From contig JADLCD010000111.1 of assembly GCA_020847395.1 (NCBI GenBank), forward strand, positions 1-64,000: a DNA stretch of 64,000 bases. Direction: 5' to 3'. The notes beneath the pieces were generated by a model. The model was not told the origin of the DNA. It saw nothing but the letters and a program-made list of their open reading frames with translations, and made no database searches. The first letter of the stretch is position 1; each line of letters opens with the position of its first letter. Positions 34,660 to 43,741 of the stretch are shown one piece after another. The translations under genes were made by a program, and so were the position numbers. The DNA is from Chitinophagaceae bacterium (GTDB lineage Bacteria > Bacteroidota > Bacteroidia > Chitinophagales > Chitinophagaceae).

Positions 34660-34795
34660 ACACGCCATTTCTTTGGCAATCATTGGGCTATTTTTTGTGA
34701 TGGCGATTGCCAGTTCGCCATCTAAAGGTTCTATGACTGTTGCAAAACATCAGATACCTGCAGATTTTAATGGTTATAAAGGTCGCCAATTTTAA
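34643..34795 (+). CDS. 50-residue exported or membrane-anchored small protein
   Basis: Short frame starting ATG 34643 inside the end of the preceding gene and ending TAA 34793-34795. The first about 25 residues are a clear signal or anchor helix (basic start MQTKTKH, then AISLAIIGLFFVMAIASS), followed by about 25 polar residues. The overlap with the upstream membrane protein gene and the well-formed N-terminus argue that it is real; no function is known. Confidence 0.45.
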   Translation: MQTKTKHAISLAIIGLFFVMAIASSPSKGSMTVAKHQIPADFNGYKGRQF

Positions 34796-34984
34796 AAGAT
34801 TGACTGAGGGCTTATATATGTTGAGATAATGGAATTTAATAAAACCTTACTCAGCAGCGTTTTCAGCTGGTTTTGCTATGCAGGGTTTTGTTGTTGACAA
34901 ACAACCATTTGCCCGGCATAATTTTTGCCCTTTTATTTATTCCCTCCTTTGAGCCATTTCATCTCAAAAAACAAAACGACTGTT

Positions 34985-37438
34985 ATGCATTATAGGCTTC
35001 CTATACTTTTATGTATCGCCCTGTTTAATTGTATATGGTGTTCATCTCACCCACCCGGCAGTTTTTCTAAGCATATTAAAATAGATCAGTTCGGCTATTT
35101 GCCTTTCGGTAAAAAGGTGGCGGTAATTGTTGATCCGCAGGTGGGCTATAACGCATCAGAGTCTTTTTCTCCCGGAACCGGAACCAATCAATACCAGGTA
35201 AGAAACTGGACAACAGACGCGGTGGTATTTTCCGGTACACTTACAGTATGGAACAGTGGCAACACACAGGCACAGAGCGGAGATAAAGGATGGTGGTTTG
35301 ATTTCAGTGCCGTAACTGCATCGGGTTCGTATTATATTTATGATGTTGCCAATAATGTTGGCTCTTATCGTTTTGAAATCAATGATAATGTATATAAGGA
35401 AGTATTGAAGCAAGCCTGTCGCATGTATTTTTACCAACGGGTAAATTTTGCCAAGCAACCACCATATACTTATGCGAAATGGGCTGATGATGCCGCTTTT
35501 AGTGGCGCTAACCAGGATTATGCGGCACGATCAAGATGGGATAAGACTAATAACGCTACAGCGAAAGACCTGCATGGAGGTTGGTTTGACGCGGGAGATT
35601 TTAATAAGTATACTACGTTTACTCTTACACCCGTTTGTAATTTGCTGGAAACCTACCGCATGCATCCATCTTATTTTGCGGATGATTATAATATACCTGA
35701 ATCCGGCAACGGAATTCCTGATATACTGGATGAAGTAAAATGGGAACTGGATTGGTTAACCCGAATGCAGGATGCTACAGGTACCGGAGGATTGTTTTTA
35801 AAATTAGGCGCTGATAATTATAACAGTTCTTCGCCTCCAAGTACAGATCACAATCCCCGCTATTACCTGCCTGAATGTACTTCCGCCACACTTACCGGTG
35901 CTGTAAATTTTGCACTTGCTTCCATGGTGTACAAATCTTTAGGCGATGCCACAATGATTACTTATGGTAATGATTTGCTGTTGCGGGCTGAGGCTGCATG
36001 GAACCGGGCTAAAGTTACTACTTCAAATTTCACCACTTTCGAAACAGCCTGCGATGATCAGAATATTGTTTCGGGAGATGCTGATGCGGATGAAGACGCG
36101 CAAAAGGAGTTGGTGATTGCCGCTGCTGCCTATCTTTTTGAGGCAACAGGAAATACAAGTTACCGTGATGTGTTTGATGGATTATATACCAGTGCAAGAC
36201 CTATTGCATATTACTGGTGGGGGCCTTATTACCAGGCATTGCAAAGAGCATTATTGCGATATACAAAAATTCCTTCTGCTACCACTGCCGTAGTAAATAA
36301 TATATTAACCGTAAAGGCCGCGCAGAATGATATTATGAGCATTAATGATTATAACAACACTACAGATTTGTACCGGGCTTATATGCCAGATGACCAGTAT
36401 ACCTGGGGAAGCAATGAAACGAAAGCGAGTGCCGGGCTGGATAATTTTGATTTTGTAACCTTTGGTATTAATGCTTCCCAATCGGCATTATATATGGAAG
36501 TGGGAGAGTCTTACCTGCATTGGTTTCATGGTATAAATCCTATGGGTAAGGTAATGCTCACGAATATGTACGCTTATGGCGGAGATAGTTGCGTAAATGA
36601 ATTTTATCATAGTTGGTTTGGCGATGGCACTCCGTGGGACAATGTATTTACCTCGCTGTATGGGCCGGCGCCGGGTTATCTTCCGGGAGGACCTAATAAA
36701 AATTTTTCTGTTCCCTCTATTTCTCCACCCGGAAATCAACCTCCGCAGAAAAGCTTTCGCGAATGGAATACTGGTTGGAATGGTACAATGAATGAAAATT
36801 CATGGGAGATTACAGAAGCCGGTATATATACGCAGTCAGCGTATATCAGCTTATTGGTAAGAGCAATTGCCAATCGCCAGTCATCTGCTTTACCGTTGCA
36901 CAGAATAACGCTTACGGGTGAACGAAAAGAAACCGGCGTTGACCTGCAGTGGCTGGTAGATGATGTATCTTCCTCCAAATTATTTAACGTAGAACGATCA
37001 GCAGACAGGGTGCACTTTAATGCGGTAGGGCAGGTACTGGTAGTGAATAATATGCTGCAATATTATTTTACAGATGCTTCCGCTGAAGCAAAGAACGCTG
37101 CAAGGCTTTATTACAGGATTAAAGAAACCGGGCTGCAGGGCGAAACACATTATTCTGCTATTGTTGCATTACAGGAAGAGGCTGCAAAGGATAAGATTAA
37201 AATTTATCCTAACCCTGCCGACGCCGCGTACACACTTGCGGGTTATGCCGCAACCAATGCTGCGGTTGAGTTAAAAATGTTTGATGTGTCTGGCAAAACA
37301 GTTTACTATGAGAAATGGCAACAGGCTAAAGGGTATTATGTAAAAAATATTTCTATCAACTCATTATCGCCGGGTATATACTGGGTGCAAATAAATGGCC
37401 CTGTAAAAACAGGCAGGATAAAATTGATAAAACGTTGA
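34985..37438 (+). CDS. Glycoside hydrolase family 9 (endoglucanase type) with T9SS sorting domain
   Basis: 817 residues from the ATG at 34985 (a TTG frame extension to 34925 is unlikely). Signal peptide about 1-20; N-terminal CelD_N Ig-like domain about 25-120 (DQFGYLPFGKKVAVIVDPQVGY); GH9 (alpha/alpha)6 catalytic domain about 125-640 with D202-AGD205 in GGWFDAGDFNKYT (catalytic base region), HGINPMGKVM and the acid E611 in SWEITEAGIYTQSAY. A fibronectin-like segment and a T9SS domain (IYPNPADAAYTLAG to IKLIKR) close the protein. GH9 enzymes cut beta-1,4-glucans such as cellulose; expected to be surface-released by type IX secretion. No adjacent polysaccharide locus. Confidence 0.9.
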   Translation: MHYRLPILLCIALFNCIWCSSHPPGSFSKHIKIDQFGYLPFGKKVAVIVDPQVGYNASESFSPGTGTNQYQVRNWTTDAVVFSGTLTVWNSGNTQAQSGDKGWWFDFSAVTASGSYYIYDVANNVGSYRFEINDNVYKEVLKQACRMYFYQRVNFAKQPPYTYAKWADDAAFSGANQDYAARSRWDKTNNATAKDLHGGWFDAGDFNKYTTFTLTPVCNLLETYRMHPSYFADDYNIPESGNGIPDILDEVKWELDWLTRMQDATGTGGLFLKLGADNYNSSSPPSTDHNPRYYLPECTSATLTGAVNFALASMVYKSLGDATMITYGNDLLLRAEAAWNRAKVTTSNFTTFETACDDQNIVSGDADADEDAQKELVIAAAAYLFEATGNTSYRDVFDGLYTSARPIAYYWWGPYYQALQRALLRYTKIPSATTAVVNNILTVKAAQNDIMSINDYNNTTDLYRAYMPDDQYTWGSNETKASAGLDNFDFVTFGINASQSALYMEVGESYLHWFHGINPMGKVMLTNMYAYGGDSCVNEFYHSWFGDGTPWDNVFTSLYGPAPGYLPGGPNKNFSVPSISPPGNQPPQKSFREWNTGWNGTMNENSWEITEAGIYTQSAYISLLVRAIANRQSSALPLHRITLTGERKETGVDLQWLVDDVSSSKLFNVERSADRVHFNAVGQVLVVNNMLQYYFTDASAEAKNAARLYYRIKETGLQGETHYSAIVALQEEAAKDKIKIYPNPADAAYTLAGYAATNAAVELKMFDVSGKTVYYEKWQQAKGYYVKNISINSLSPGIYWVQINGPVKTGRIKLIKR

Positions 37439-37565
37439 CGTGACGCTTCGAAAATATTTTTTTTGATTGACATAAGTAAGACGAATAGGTTTTTCATCGA
37501 CTGGAAAATGGCATTTTTGAATTATTTTTTTATTATATTTAAATCAATATTTCAAAACGATTGCT

Positions 37566-38021
37566 ATGGAAAATATGGTTGCCATTGATCCTATGCTGAT
37601 ACGCCCCTGGATTCAGGCAGAGCTCAAACCTGACGGAGCTGAAGCGAAATTACAGGGAGAAGGATTTTCGGAGGAAAACGTAATGGCTTATCTCAGGGAA
37701 TTTAAAAAAGAAAGATTTGCCGACAGGCCTTTTAAGGGATTTATATGTATGGCTCTTGGCGCTTTCCTGGGTTTTATAAGTTGCCTTCTCACTGTTTTTA
37801 ACCCAATACCTGAGTTGTATAACATTATATTATTTGTGTTTTTCGTTGAGTTGAATGAACTTGGCAGGTTAACCTCAAAAAGTTATGTAAATGAAGTAAT
37901 CTGTAATATGAGTGCAGCACGCCTGGTTGCTCTTAATGTGCCTCAAATGTGTTTATATCAATGCTATAAGAGGTGCCCTCCTCTTGCACAACGCTATGCG
38001 AGAAGTCTTCGTCTCGTATAG
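37566..38021 (+). CDS. Small membrane protein, paralog of 17364 with a replaced 3' end
   Basis: 151 residues. Residues 1-90 align with the 109-residue protein at 17364 (DPMLIRPWIQAEL, GFSEENVMAYLREFKKERFA, FLGFIS.L, FNPIPELYNIILF), and the same TCAAAACGATTGCTATGGAA leader surrounds the start. Beyond about base 37834 the similarity stops: the second membrane helix is lost and replaced by about 60 polar residues (starting VFFVELNELG) that run into a palindrome at 37990-38025. No other frame restores the helix, so this is a break or insertion, not a simple frameshift. Probably a decaying copy. Confidence 0.55.
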   Translation: MENMVAIDPMLIRPWIQAELKPDGAEAKLQGEGFSEENVMAYLREFKKERFADRPFKGFICMALGAFLGFISCLLTVFNPIPELYNIILFVFFVELNELGRLTSKSYVNEVICNMSAARLVALNVPQMCLYQCYKRCPPLAQRYARSLRLV

Positions 38022-38025
38022 CGTT
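37990..38025. repeat. Palindromic element at the end of the damaged paralog
   Basis: AACGCTATGCGAGA (37990-38003) and TCTCGTATAGCGTT (38012-38025) pair over 14 bp with one G-T wobble, loop AGTCTTCG. Followed by CTTGTCG, as is the hairpin at 34041-34068. It overlaps the last codons and the stop (38019-38021) of the 37566 frame. Confidence 0.6.
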
Positions 38026-38051
38026 CTTGTCGTTTACGGGCGACATACATA

Positions 38052-38954
38052 TTAAAAACCTGTTAACCTTTTAATATACGCTCTTGCTTTCAACGCATAT
38101 TCAAAAGGATTTGCTTTTGCAGGATCCTGCTCTGCTTCCACCACCATCCAACCGGTATAATCAGAAGATTTTATAATATTAAACAGTGCAGGAAAATTAA
38201 TAATTCCATCCTCATCGCCAGGCACAGTAAATACACCATCTCTAACCGCATCTAAAAAACTCATGCGGTTATCTTTTACTTTCTGCAATACTTTCGGGCG
38301 AATATCTTTAAGATGTATATGTGCTGTTCGTGAAATAAATTTTTCCAGGCAGGCAACCGGGTCTTCTCCTGCAAAATAAAAATGCCCGCAGTCGTAATTG
38401 AGGTACACATTTTCAGCATTGGTTTCATTCAGCATTCTCTCTGTTTCTGCTGCCGTTTGTATGCAGGTGCCCATGTGATGGTGAAAAGCGAGTTTCATGC
38501 CGCGGTCTTTTGCAATCTTTCCCAGTTCATTAAGCCCGTGTGTAAATTTCTTCCAGTCATTTTCTGTAGAAAGCATTCCTTTGCCTTCCAGCACCGGCAC
38601 ATCTTTTTTACCCTGGCAACTATTACCGGTTTCACCACCACCAATAATTTTGGCGCCCATCGCTTCAAGAAAATCAAGAAGCCGGATAAAATTTTTCTTG
38701 TTTTCTTCCAGAGATTTTGTGGTAAGTTCATAGCTGTTCCATTGGTTGCATATACGCAATCCGCGAAGCACAAGCGCTTTTTTCAGTTCATGTATATTGC
38801 GGGGAAATTTGTTGCCTACTTCACAGCCAGTATATCCTGCCAATGCCATTTCGCTGATGCATTGCTCAAAAGTATTTTCTGCCCCAAGCTCAGGCATATC
38901 ATCGTTTGTCCAGTTGATGGGTGCAATACCGAGTTGTATGTTTTCGAAATTCAT
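38052..38954 (-). CDS. iolE: Myo-inosose-2 dehydratase IolE
   Basis: 300 residues, a TIM-barrel (AP endonuclease family 2 / xylose isomerase-like). Start LGIAPINWTNDDMPELGAE and NQWNSYEL, FHHHMGT, NYDCGHFYFAGEDP, HIHLKDIRP and VVEAEQDP are IolE hallmarks, with the metal-binding Glu/His residues present. Dehydrates 2-keto-myo-inositol (2-inosose) to 3D-trihydroxycyclohexane-1,2-dione, step 2 of inositol degradation. Last gene of the leftward iol operon; 104 bases of mostly 7-base repeats separate it from iolD. Confidence 0.93.
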   Translation of the reverse strand: MNFENIQLGIAPINWTNDDMPELGAENTFEQCISEMALAGYTGCEVGNKFPRNIHELKKALVLRGLRICNQWNSYELTTKSLEENKKNFIRLLDFLEAMGAKIIGGGETGNSCQGKKDVPVLEGKGMLSTENDWKKFTHGLNELGKIAKDRGMKLAFHHHMGTCIQTAAETERMLNETNAENVYLNYDCGHFYFAGEDPVACLEKFISRTAHIHLKDIRPKVLQKVKDNRMSFLDAVRDGVFTVPGDEDGIINFPALFNIIKSSDYTGWMVVEAEQDPAKANPFEYALKARAYIKRLTGF

Positions 38955-38963
38955 GATTTTTTT

Positions 38964-39062
38964 GTTACAAGTTTCAGGTTTCAGGTTTCAAGTTCAGTTC
39001 CAGATTTGAGCCTCTTGATAGTTGCCCAACCTGTAACTTGCGACTTGTAACCTGCAACTATA
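38964..39062. repeat. Heptanucleotide arrays between iolD and iolE
   Basis: 38964-38991: GTTACAA, GTTTCAG, GTTTCAG, GTTTCAA. 39028-39062: AACCTGT, AACTTGC, GACTTGT, AACCTGC, AACTATA, running over the iolD stop codon (39058-39060). The two halves are partly complementary (GTTACAAG at 38964 with CTTGTAAC at 39044), so the spacer transcript can fold into a long hairpin. Confidence 0.75.
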
Positions 39063-40923
39063 AAAATATTCTCTGCTGTTTTTTATTTTCCTTATACGTT
39101 TCGTATGCTTCTTGCACGGTTGCTGAAGTTGATACTTCTGCCACCGGTACTTCCCACCATGCATGATATCCTTTTACTGTACGTTGCAAATTCGTTTCTA
39201 TATATACTATGGTCACTCTTTTTTGTTCACTGGCTTGCTGTAATGCCTGCTGTAATGATTTTGCATCTGTTGCTTTGATTACTACAGCGCCAAGGCTCTC
39301 CGCATTCTTTGCAAAATCAACCGGTAATATTTCACCGGATAGCTGCCCTGTATTTTCTTCACGATACAAATATTTTGTACCGAAACGTTTGCTGCCGATG
39401 CTTTCACTCAAGCCGCCGATGCTTGCAAAGCCGTTATTATTGAGTAATAAAATGGTGAAATGAATACCTTCCTGCACAGCAGTAACAATCTCACTATTAT
39501 TCATCAGGTAACCACCATCGCCGCATATTACATATACCTGTCTTTCCGGTGCTGCCAACTTAGCGCCAAGCCCGGCGGCTATTTCATAGCCCATAGTAGA
39601 ATAGCCATATTCCAAATGAAAGTTTTTAGGATTGGTAGCCCGCCATAGTTTATGCAGATCGCCGGGAGCGCTGCCGGAAGCATTAATCATAATATCTTCC
39701 TCGTTCATAAAAGTATTGAGTGTGCCGATTACAACAGCCTGATCTATTGGTGGTTTACTGCCATTGCCTGTTGCATATATCTCCGTTACTTCATCATCCC
39801 AGTTTTTGTTTATTTCGGCTATGCGTTTACGGTAGCTATCCGCCACTTTGTATTCATTTAGCATGAACAGTAATTCATCCAGCGTGGTTTTGGCATCGCC
39901 GGTAAGCGGTAACGCATTATGTTTATATGCGTCAAATTCATTTACATTGATGTTGATGAATTTAACCTTAGGATTTTTGAATAATGATTTGGATGCGGTA
40001 GTAAAATCGCTGTAGCGTGTTCCTATACCGATAACTACATCTGCTTCGTTGGCAATATCAATAGCATATTTAGTGCCGGTTGCACCTAACCCGCCAATAC
40101 TGTAAGGCTCATTATACATTACAGACCCTTTGCCCGCAAAAGTTTCACCAACGGGTATACCGGTTTGTGAAGCAAAGCTGTGCAATACTTCTGTAGCACC
40201 GCTGTATATTGTTCCGCCCCCGGCAACAATAACAGGTTGTTTGGAAGCCTGGATCCATTCAGCGGCTTTTTTTAATAATGTAGTATCGGGTCTTGAACGT
40301 GGTATATGCCATACTCGCTTTGCAAACAGTTCAGCAGGAAAATCATAAGCATGTGTTTGCACATCCTGCGGCATTGATAAGGTGACCGTGCCGGTTTCGG
40401 CAGGGGAGGTGAGTACCCGCATTACTTCCGGTAATGCATATATCAATTGCTCGGGGCGATTGATCCTGTCCCAGTATTTGGATACCGGTTTAAAACAATC
40501 ATTTACGGATATATCCTGTGTTGACGCGCTTTCTAATTGCTGCAATACAGGCGCAGGTTCACGGGTTGCAAAAATATCTCCCGGCAATAATAATACTGGT
40601 ATGCGGTTGATGGTTGCCAGTGCTGCGCCGGTAATCATATTTGTAGCGCCGGGTCCGATAGATGTAGTACACGCAAAAGTGCTGAGCCTGTTTTTTACTT
40701 TGGCATAAGCAACGGCAGTATGTACCATGCTTTGTTCATTGCGGCATTGGTAGTAACGGAAATCAGGATTTTCCTGAAGGGCTTGTCCCAGTCCTGCAAC
40801 ATTACCATGACCGAATATGCCAAAGCATCCTGCAAAAAATGGTTGTTCAACGCCATCGCGTTCTACGAATTGGTTTTTCAGAAATGCGATTGTTGCCTGC
40901 GCAACGGTTAATTTTTTTTTCAT
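39058..40923 (-). CDS. iolD: 3D-(3,5/4)-trihydroxycyclohexane-1,2-dione hydrolase IolD
   Basis: 621 residues, a thiamine-diphosphate enzyme of the acetolactate synthase fold. Residues about 1-190 are the PYR domain (VERDGVEQPFFAGCFGIFGHGNVAGLG is the IolD N-terminus), about 215-350 the central domain and 390-580 the PP domain with the ThDP/Mg motif GDGGYLMNNSEI...NNNGF. Hydrolyses the diketone ring to 5-deoxy-glucuronate (step 3). Leftward, between iolJ (116 bases) and iolE. Confidence 0.95.
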   Translation of the reverse strand: MKKKLTVAQATIAFLKNQFVERDGVEQPFFAGCFGIFGHGNVAGLGQALQENPDFRYYQCRNEQSMVHTAVAYAKVKNRLSTFACTTSIGPGATNMITGAALATINRIPVLLLPGDIFATREPAPVLQQLESASTQDISVNDCFKPVSKYWDRINRPEQLIYALPEVMRVLTSPAETGTVTLSMPQDVQTHAYDFPAELFAKRVWHIPRSRPDTTLLKKAAEWIQASKQPVIVAGGGTIYSGATEVLHSFASQTGIPVGETFAGKGSVMYNEPYSIGGLGATGTKYAIDIANEADVVIGIGTRYSDFTTASKSLFKNPKVKFININVNEFDAYKHNALPLTGDAKTTLDELLFMLNEYKVADSYRKRIAEINKNWDDEVTEIYATGNGSKPPIDQAVVIGTLNTFMNEEDIMINASGSAPGDLHKLWRATNPKNFHLEYGYSTMGYEIAAGLGAKLAAPERQVYVICGDGGYLMNNSEIVTAVQEGIHFTILLLNNNGFASIGGLSESIGSKRFGTKYLYREENTGQLSGEILPVDFAKNAESLGAVVIKATDAKSLQQALQQASEQKRVTIVYIETNLQRTVKGYHAWWEVPVAEVSTSATVQEAYETYKENKKQQRIFL

Positions 40924-41039
40924 CTGAAATTGTTTTTTATTTCACGCAAAGGGGCAAAGGAAGCGAAGCCACAAAGAAATTCCCTGTAAAACTTTGTGCC
41001 CTTGTGTCTTGGTGGTTCAAAGATGCACAACTATAAACT
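40924..41039. repeat. Intergenic spacer related to the iol composite repeat
   Basis: Contains TTTCACGCAAAGG near 40940 and the word series AACTTTGTGCCCTTGTGTCTTGGTGG around 40990-41013. The same words occur in the three long repeats at 46339, 47728 and 50172, here without the rest of that element. Confidence 0.5.
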
Positions 41040-41981
41040 TTAAACCACAAACTCCAAACTTTTCCTTACAGCTCCCAGCAATTCAAATTTCTTTATCATA
41101 AACTCTTTATACGTTTCCATGAATATTTTACCAGGAGTAGTTGGCGCAAACTCTTCCGGTTTATCCCGGAAAAATTCACGGTTCACCATTGTCCATATCA
41201 ACCGCATATCTGTTGCTATATTCACTTTGCATATACCTAAAGCTATTGCTTTTTTTAATTCATCATCCTGCACGCCTTTGGCGCCTGTTTTTATTTTTCC
41301 GCCCGCCGCGTTTATTCTTGTAACCACATCTTCGCTTACGTTGGAGCCGCCATGCAATACCAGCGGAAAGCGCGGTAATCTTTCCTGGATTTCTTTGAGT
41401 ATATGCAGTTGCAATCCCTGCCCACCGGAAAATTTATATGCGCCATGACTTGTTCCTACTGCAATAGCCAGGCTATCACAACCGGTAAGCTTTACAAACC
41501 GTTCAACATCTGAAGGATTGGTATAAAAAGAATGACTTTCTTCAACAGTAAGGTCATCTTCCACGCCTGCCAATACACCTAATTCTGCTTCCACACTAAT
41601 GCCTTTTTCATGCACTTTTTCCACCACGGATTTTGTACGCTCCACATTTTTTTCAAAATCGTCATGCGATGCATCAATCATCACGGAAGTATACCCGCCG
41701 CTTTCAATCGCATCCTGTATATGCGATTCATAGCCGTGATCAAGATGAACCGCGTATACTGTGTCAGGATAAATTTCAGCCGCGGTTTTTATCATTGTCA
41801 ATAACATTTTTGCGTTTGCATAATCACGGGCAAAGGGTGTTGTTTGTACAATGAAAGGCGCTTGAGCTTGTTGCGCAGCAGCAAACAGCCCATGTATTTC
41901 TTCCATAAAGAATACATTTACTGCCGCTATTGCATAGCTGCCGTAACATTTATTAAAGAGTTGTTTGGTTGTTAGTAACAT
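41040..41981 (-). CDS. iolJ: Class II aldolase, probable 2-deoxy-5-keto-gluconate 6-phosphate aldolase IolJ
   Basis: 313 residues, class II fructose-bisphosphate aldolase fold with zinc ligands in YAVHLDHGYE, LGVLAGVEDD, AVGTSHGAYKFSGG and VLHGGSNVSED. In the iol operon the expected reaction is cleavage of 6-phospho-5-dehydro-2-deoxy-gluconate to dihydroxyacetone phosphate and malonate semialdehyde. Sequence alone cannot separate IolJ from FbaA or GatY; the operon context decides. Confidence 0.85.
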   Translation of the reverse strand: MLLTTKQLFNKCYGSYAIAAVNVFFMEEIHGLFAAAQQAQAPFIVQTTPFARDYANAKMLLTMIKTAAEIYPDTVYAVHLDHGYESHIQDAIESGGYTSVMIDASHDDFEKNVERTKSVVEKVHEKGISVEAELGVLAGVEDDLTVEESHSFYTNPSDVERFVKLTGCDSLAIAVGTSHGAYKFSGGQGLQLHILKEIQERLPRFPLVLHGGSNVSEDVVTRINAAGGKIKTGAKGVQDDELKKAIALGICKVNIATDMRLIWTMVNREFFRDKPEEFAPTTPGKIFMETYKEFMIKKFELLGAVRKSLEFVV

Positions 41982-41983
41982 CG

Positions 41984-42055
41984 GTTTATGGTTTTTAGTT
42001 TAAAGTTTATAGTTTAATACAACTATAAACCATAAACAACAAACTTCAAACATAC
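41984..42055. repeat. Heptanucleotide arrays between iolJ and the symporter gene
   Basis: 41984-42018: GTTTATG, GTTTTTA, GTTTAAA, GTTTATA, GTTTAAT. 42021-42055: AACTATA, AACCATA, AACAACA, AACTTCA, AACATAC, ending on the base before the symporter stop codon (42056-42058). The second array is close to the reverse complement of the first, so the spacer can form a hairpin. Confidence 0.8.
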
Positions 42056-43666
42056 CTACCAAAACGCCGTATACAACGCTACCAATATGCCGCAAATAAT
42101 TGTTGCGCCAATAATGAATGAGCGGCTTAAACTGAATGATGGCAATTCTATTCTCATTTCTTCGGTTGTTTCTTTGCGTGGGGTGAGCAAGCTTACTGCA
42201 ATCATTACAACACATAATACCAAAAACACAAAACCCATCCTGTTTAAGAAAGGCACTTCGGGTATAATTTTTTTGAACAGCATAGACAGCGGTATAGTAA
42301 GCAAAGCGGTAAGCAGCGCTGCGTTGCCCGTGGCTCTTTTCCAGAACATACCAAATCCAAAAATTACCAACACGCCGGGTGTGATAAAGCTGGAATATTC
42401 CTGTATAAATTGATATGCCTGATCGAGTACGCGCAACTGTGGTGCGATAAGCGCGGCTATCAACATTGAAATCCATACCGCGGCGCGACCTACACGTATC
42501 AAATGTTTTTCTGAAGCCTGGGGATTGAAATAGAGTTTATATATATCCAATGTAAAAATAGTAGAGATACTGTTGGCTTTACCTGCAAGCGATGCTACGA
42601 TGGCTGCGGTTAACGCGGCAAAGGCAACACCTTTTAAACCACTTGGCAATAAATCAAGCAATACAGGATATGCCCGATCTGGTTTTACAATGCCGGCAGC
42701 ATCAACCATTTCTTTCTGGAACATGCCATTTTGATGTAAAACATATGCTGCGATACCAGGTATCACCACGATCAACGGAACAAGCAATTTTAAAAATGCG
42801 GCGAATAAAATTCCTTTACGTGCGGTATTAAGATCGGCGCCGAGTGTACGTTGTATGATATATTGATTACATCCCCAATACGCGAGGTTGTTGATCCACA
42901 TGGCGCCGATGATAACACTAAGACCCGGTAACTCTTTAAAATGCGGGTCATCTTTTTTGAGCACCATATGAAAATGCGATTCAGCCTGTTTGGTTAACGT
43001 GGAAAGTGCACCAAAAACAGAACTGTTGCCAAATTGTTTTGCAACAAGATCAAGCGCAAGATAGGTAGTTAACAAACCGCCGACAACCAGCACCGTTACC
43101 TGTATTACATCTGTGTACCCTATCACCTTCATGCCACCAATGGTAATAATAATCGCAAATAAAGAAAGCGCAATTACGGCTGCCGTAAAGTTTATACCTG
43201 CTGTTACTTCAAGCGCAAGGGCGCCGAGATAAATAATGGATGTGAGGTTTACAAAAATATACAGCAGCAACCAGAATACTGCCATAGTAGTGGCAACGCC
43301 ACGGTTATACCGCTGCCGTAAAAATTGCGGCATGGTGTATATATGATTTTTTAAATAAACAGGTAAGAAGAAGATGGCTACAACGATCAATGCCGCGGCT
43401 GCCATCCATTCGTAAGACGATATAGCAAGCCCGATAGCAAAACCGGAGCCCGACATGCCTATAAAATGTTCGGCGGAAATATTAGAAGCGATGAGTGATG
43501 CGCCTATCGCCCAAAAAGTGAGTGAACCTTCTGCCAAAAAAAAGCCTGAAGCGGTGTCTGACTTGTTGGTTTTCTTTTTATAAATCCAGTAACCGTATAA
43601 AGCAATAATGGCAAGGTAAAAGGCAAAAACAATATAATCCAGTGTGTGCAAGCCTGTTTGATTCAT
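42056..43666 (-). CDS. Sodium:solute symporter (SSS family), probable inositol importer
   Basis: 536 residues with 14 predicted helices, SLC5/SSS type. The start LDYIVFAFYLAIIALYGYW, the GxxFLAEGSLTFWAIGASLIASNISAEHFIGMSGSG block (shown here in part, residues about 35-75) and AAIVASLAGKANSISTIFTLD are classic SSS motifs with the Na2-site serines. Na+-driven uptake of myo-inositol is inferred from its place inside the iol operon. The ATG at 43664-43666 starts the conserved N-terminus; a GTG extension to 43702 lies inside a hairpin and is rejected. Confidence 0.85.
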   Translation of the reverse strand: MNQTGLHTLDYIVFAFYLAIIALYGYWIYKKKTNKSDTASGFFLAEGSLTFWAIGASLIASNISAEHFIGMSGSGFAIGLAISSYEWMAAAALIVVAIFFLPVYLKNHIYTMPQFLRQRYNRGVATTMAVFWLLLYIFVNLTSIIYLGALALEVTAGINFTAAVIALSLFAIIITIGGMKVIGYTDVIQVTVLVVGGLLTTYLALDLVAKQFGNSSVFGALSTLTKQAESHFHMVLKKDDPHFKELPGLSVIIGAMWINNLAYWGCNQYIIQRTLGADLNTARKGILFAAFLKLLVPLIVVIPGIAAYVLHQNGMFQKEMVDAAGIVKPDRAYPVLLDLLPSGLKGVAFAALTAAIVASLAGKANSISTIFTLDIYKLYFNPQASEKHLIRVGRAAVWISMLIAALIAPQLRVLDQAYQFIQEYSSFITPGVLVIFGFGMFWKRATGNAALLTALLTIPLSMLFKKIIPEVPFLNRMGFVFLVLCVVMIAVSLLTPRKETTEEMRIELPSFSLSRSFIIGATIICGILVALYTAFW

Positions 43667-43690
43667 CGTTAGTTGTTTAGTTGCGAGATG

Positions 43691-43735
43691 CCACGAATGC
43701 ACGAATAAAATATTGTGTTTTTCGTGTATTCGTGG
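43691..43735. repeat. 15-bp hairpin upstream of the symporter gene
   Basis: CCACGAATGCACGAA (43691-43705) and TTCGTGTATTCGTGG (43721-43735) pair over 15 bp with one G-T wobble and a 15-base AT loop. It lies between iolG and the symporter gene and may attenuate or process the operon message. The arms resemble a dispersed intergenic word. Confidence 0.55.
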
Positions 43736-43741
43736 CTGTTA

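Noticed and set aside
37566-38021. Simple frameshift as the reason for the altered C-terminus of the paralog
   Set aside because: No frame after 37834 encodes the missing second helix, so replacement or insertion is the better explanation.
38382-39050. Long rightward reading frame of 222 codons opposite iolE
   Set aside because: It is the antisense shadow of a well-supported iolE gene and runs into a 7-base repeat array; no domain or coding character.
42000-42476. Leftward frame of 158 codons overlapping the symporter gene
   Set aside because: Same-strand alternate frame of the SSS gene, with no recognisable protein features.
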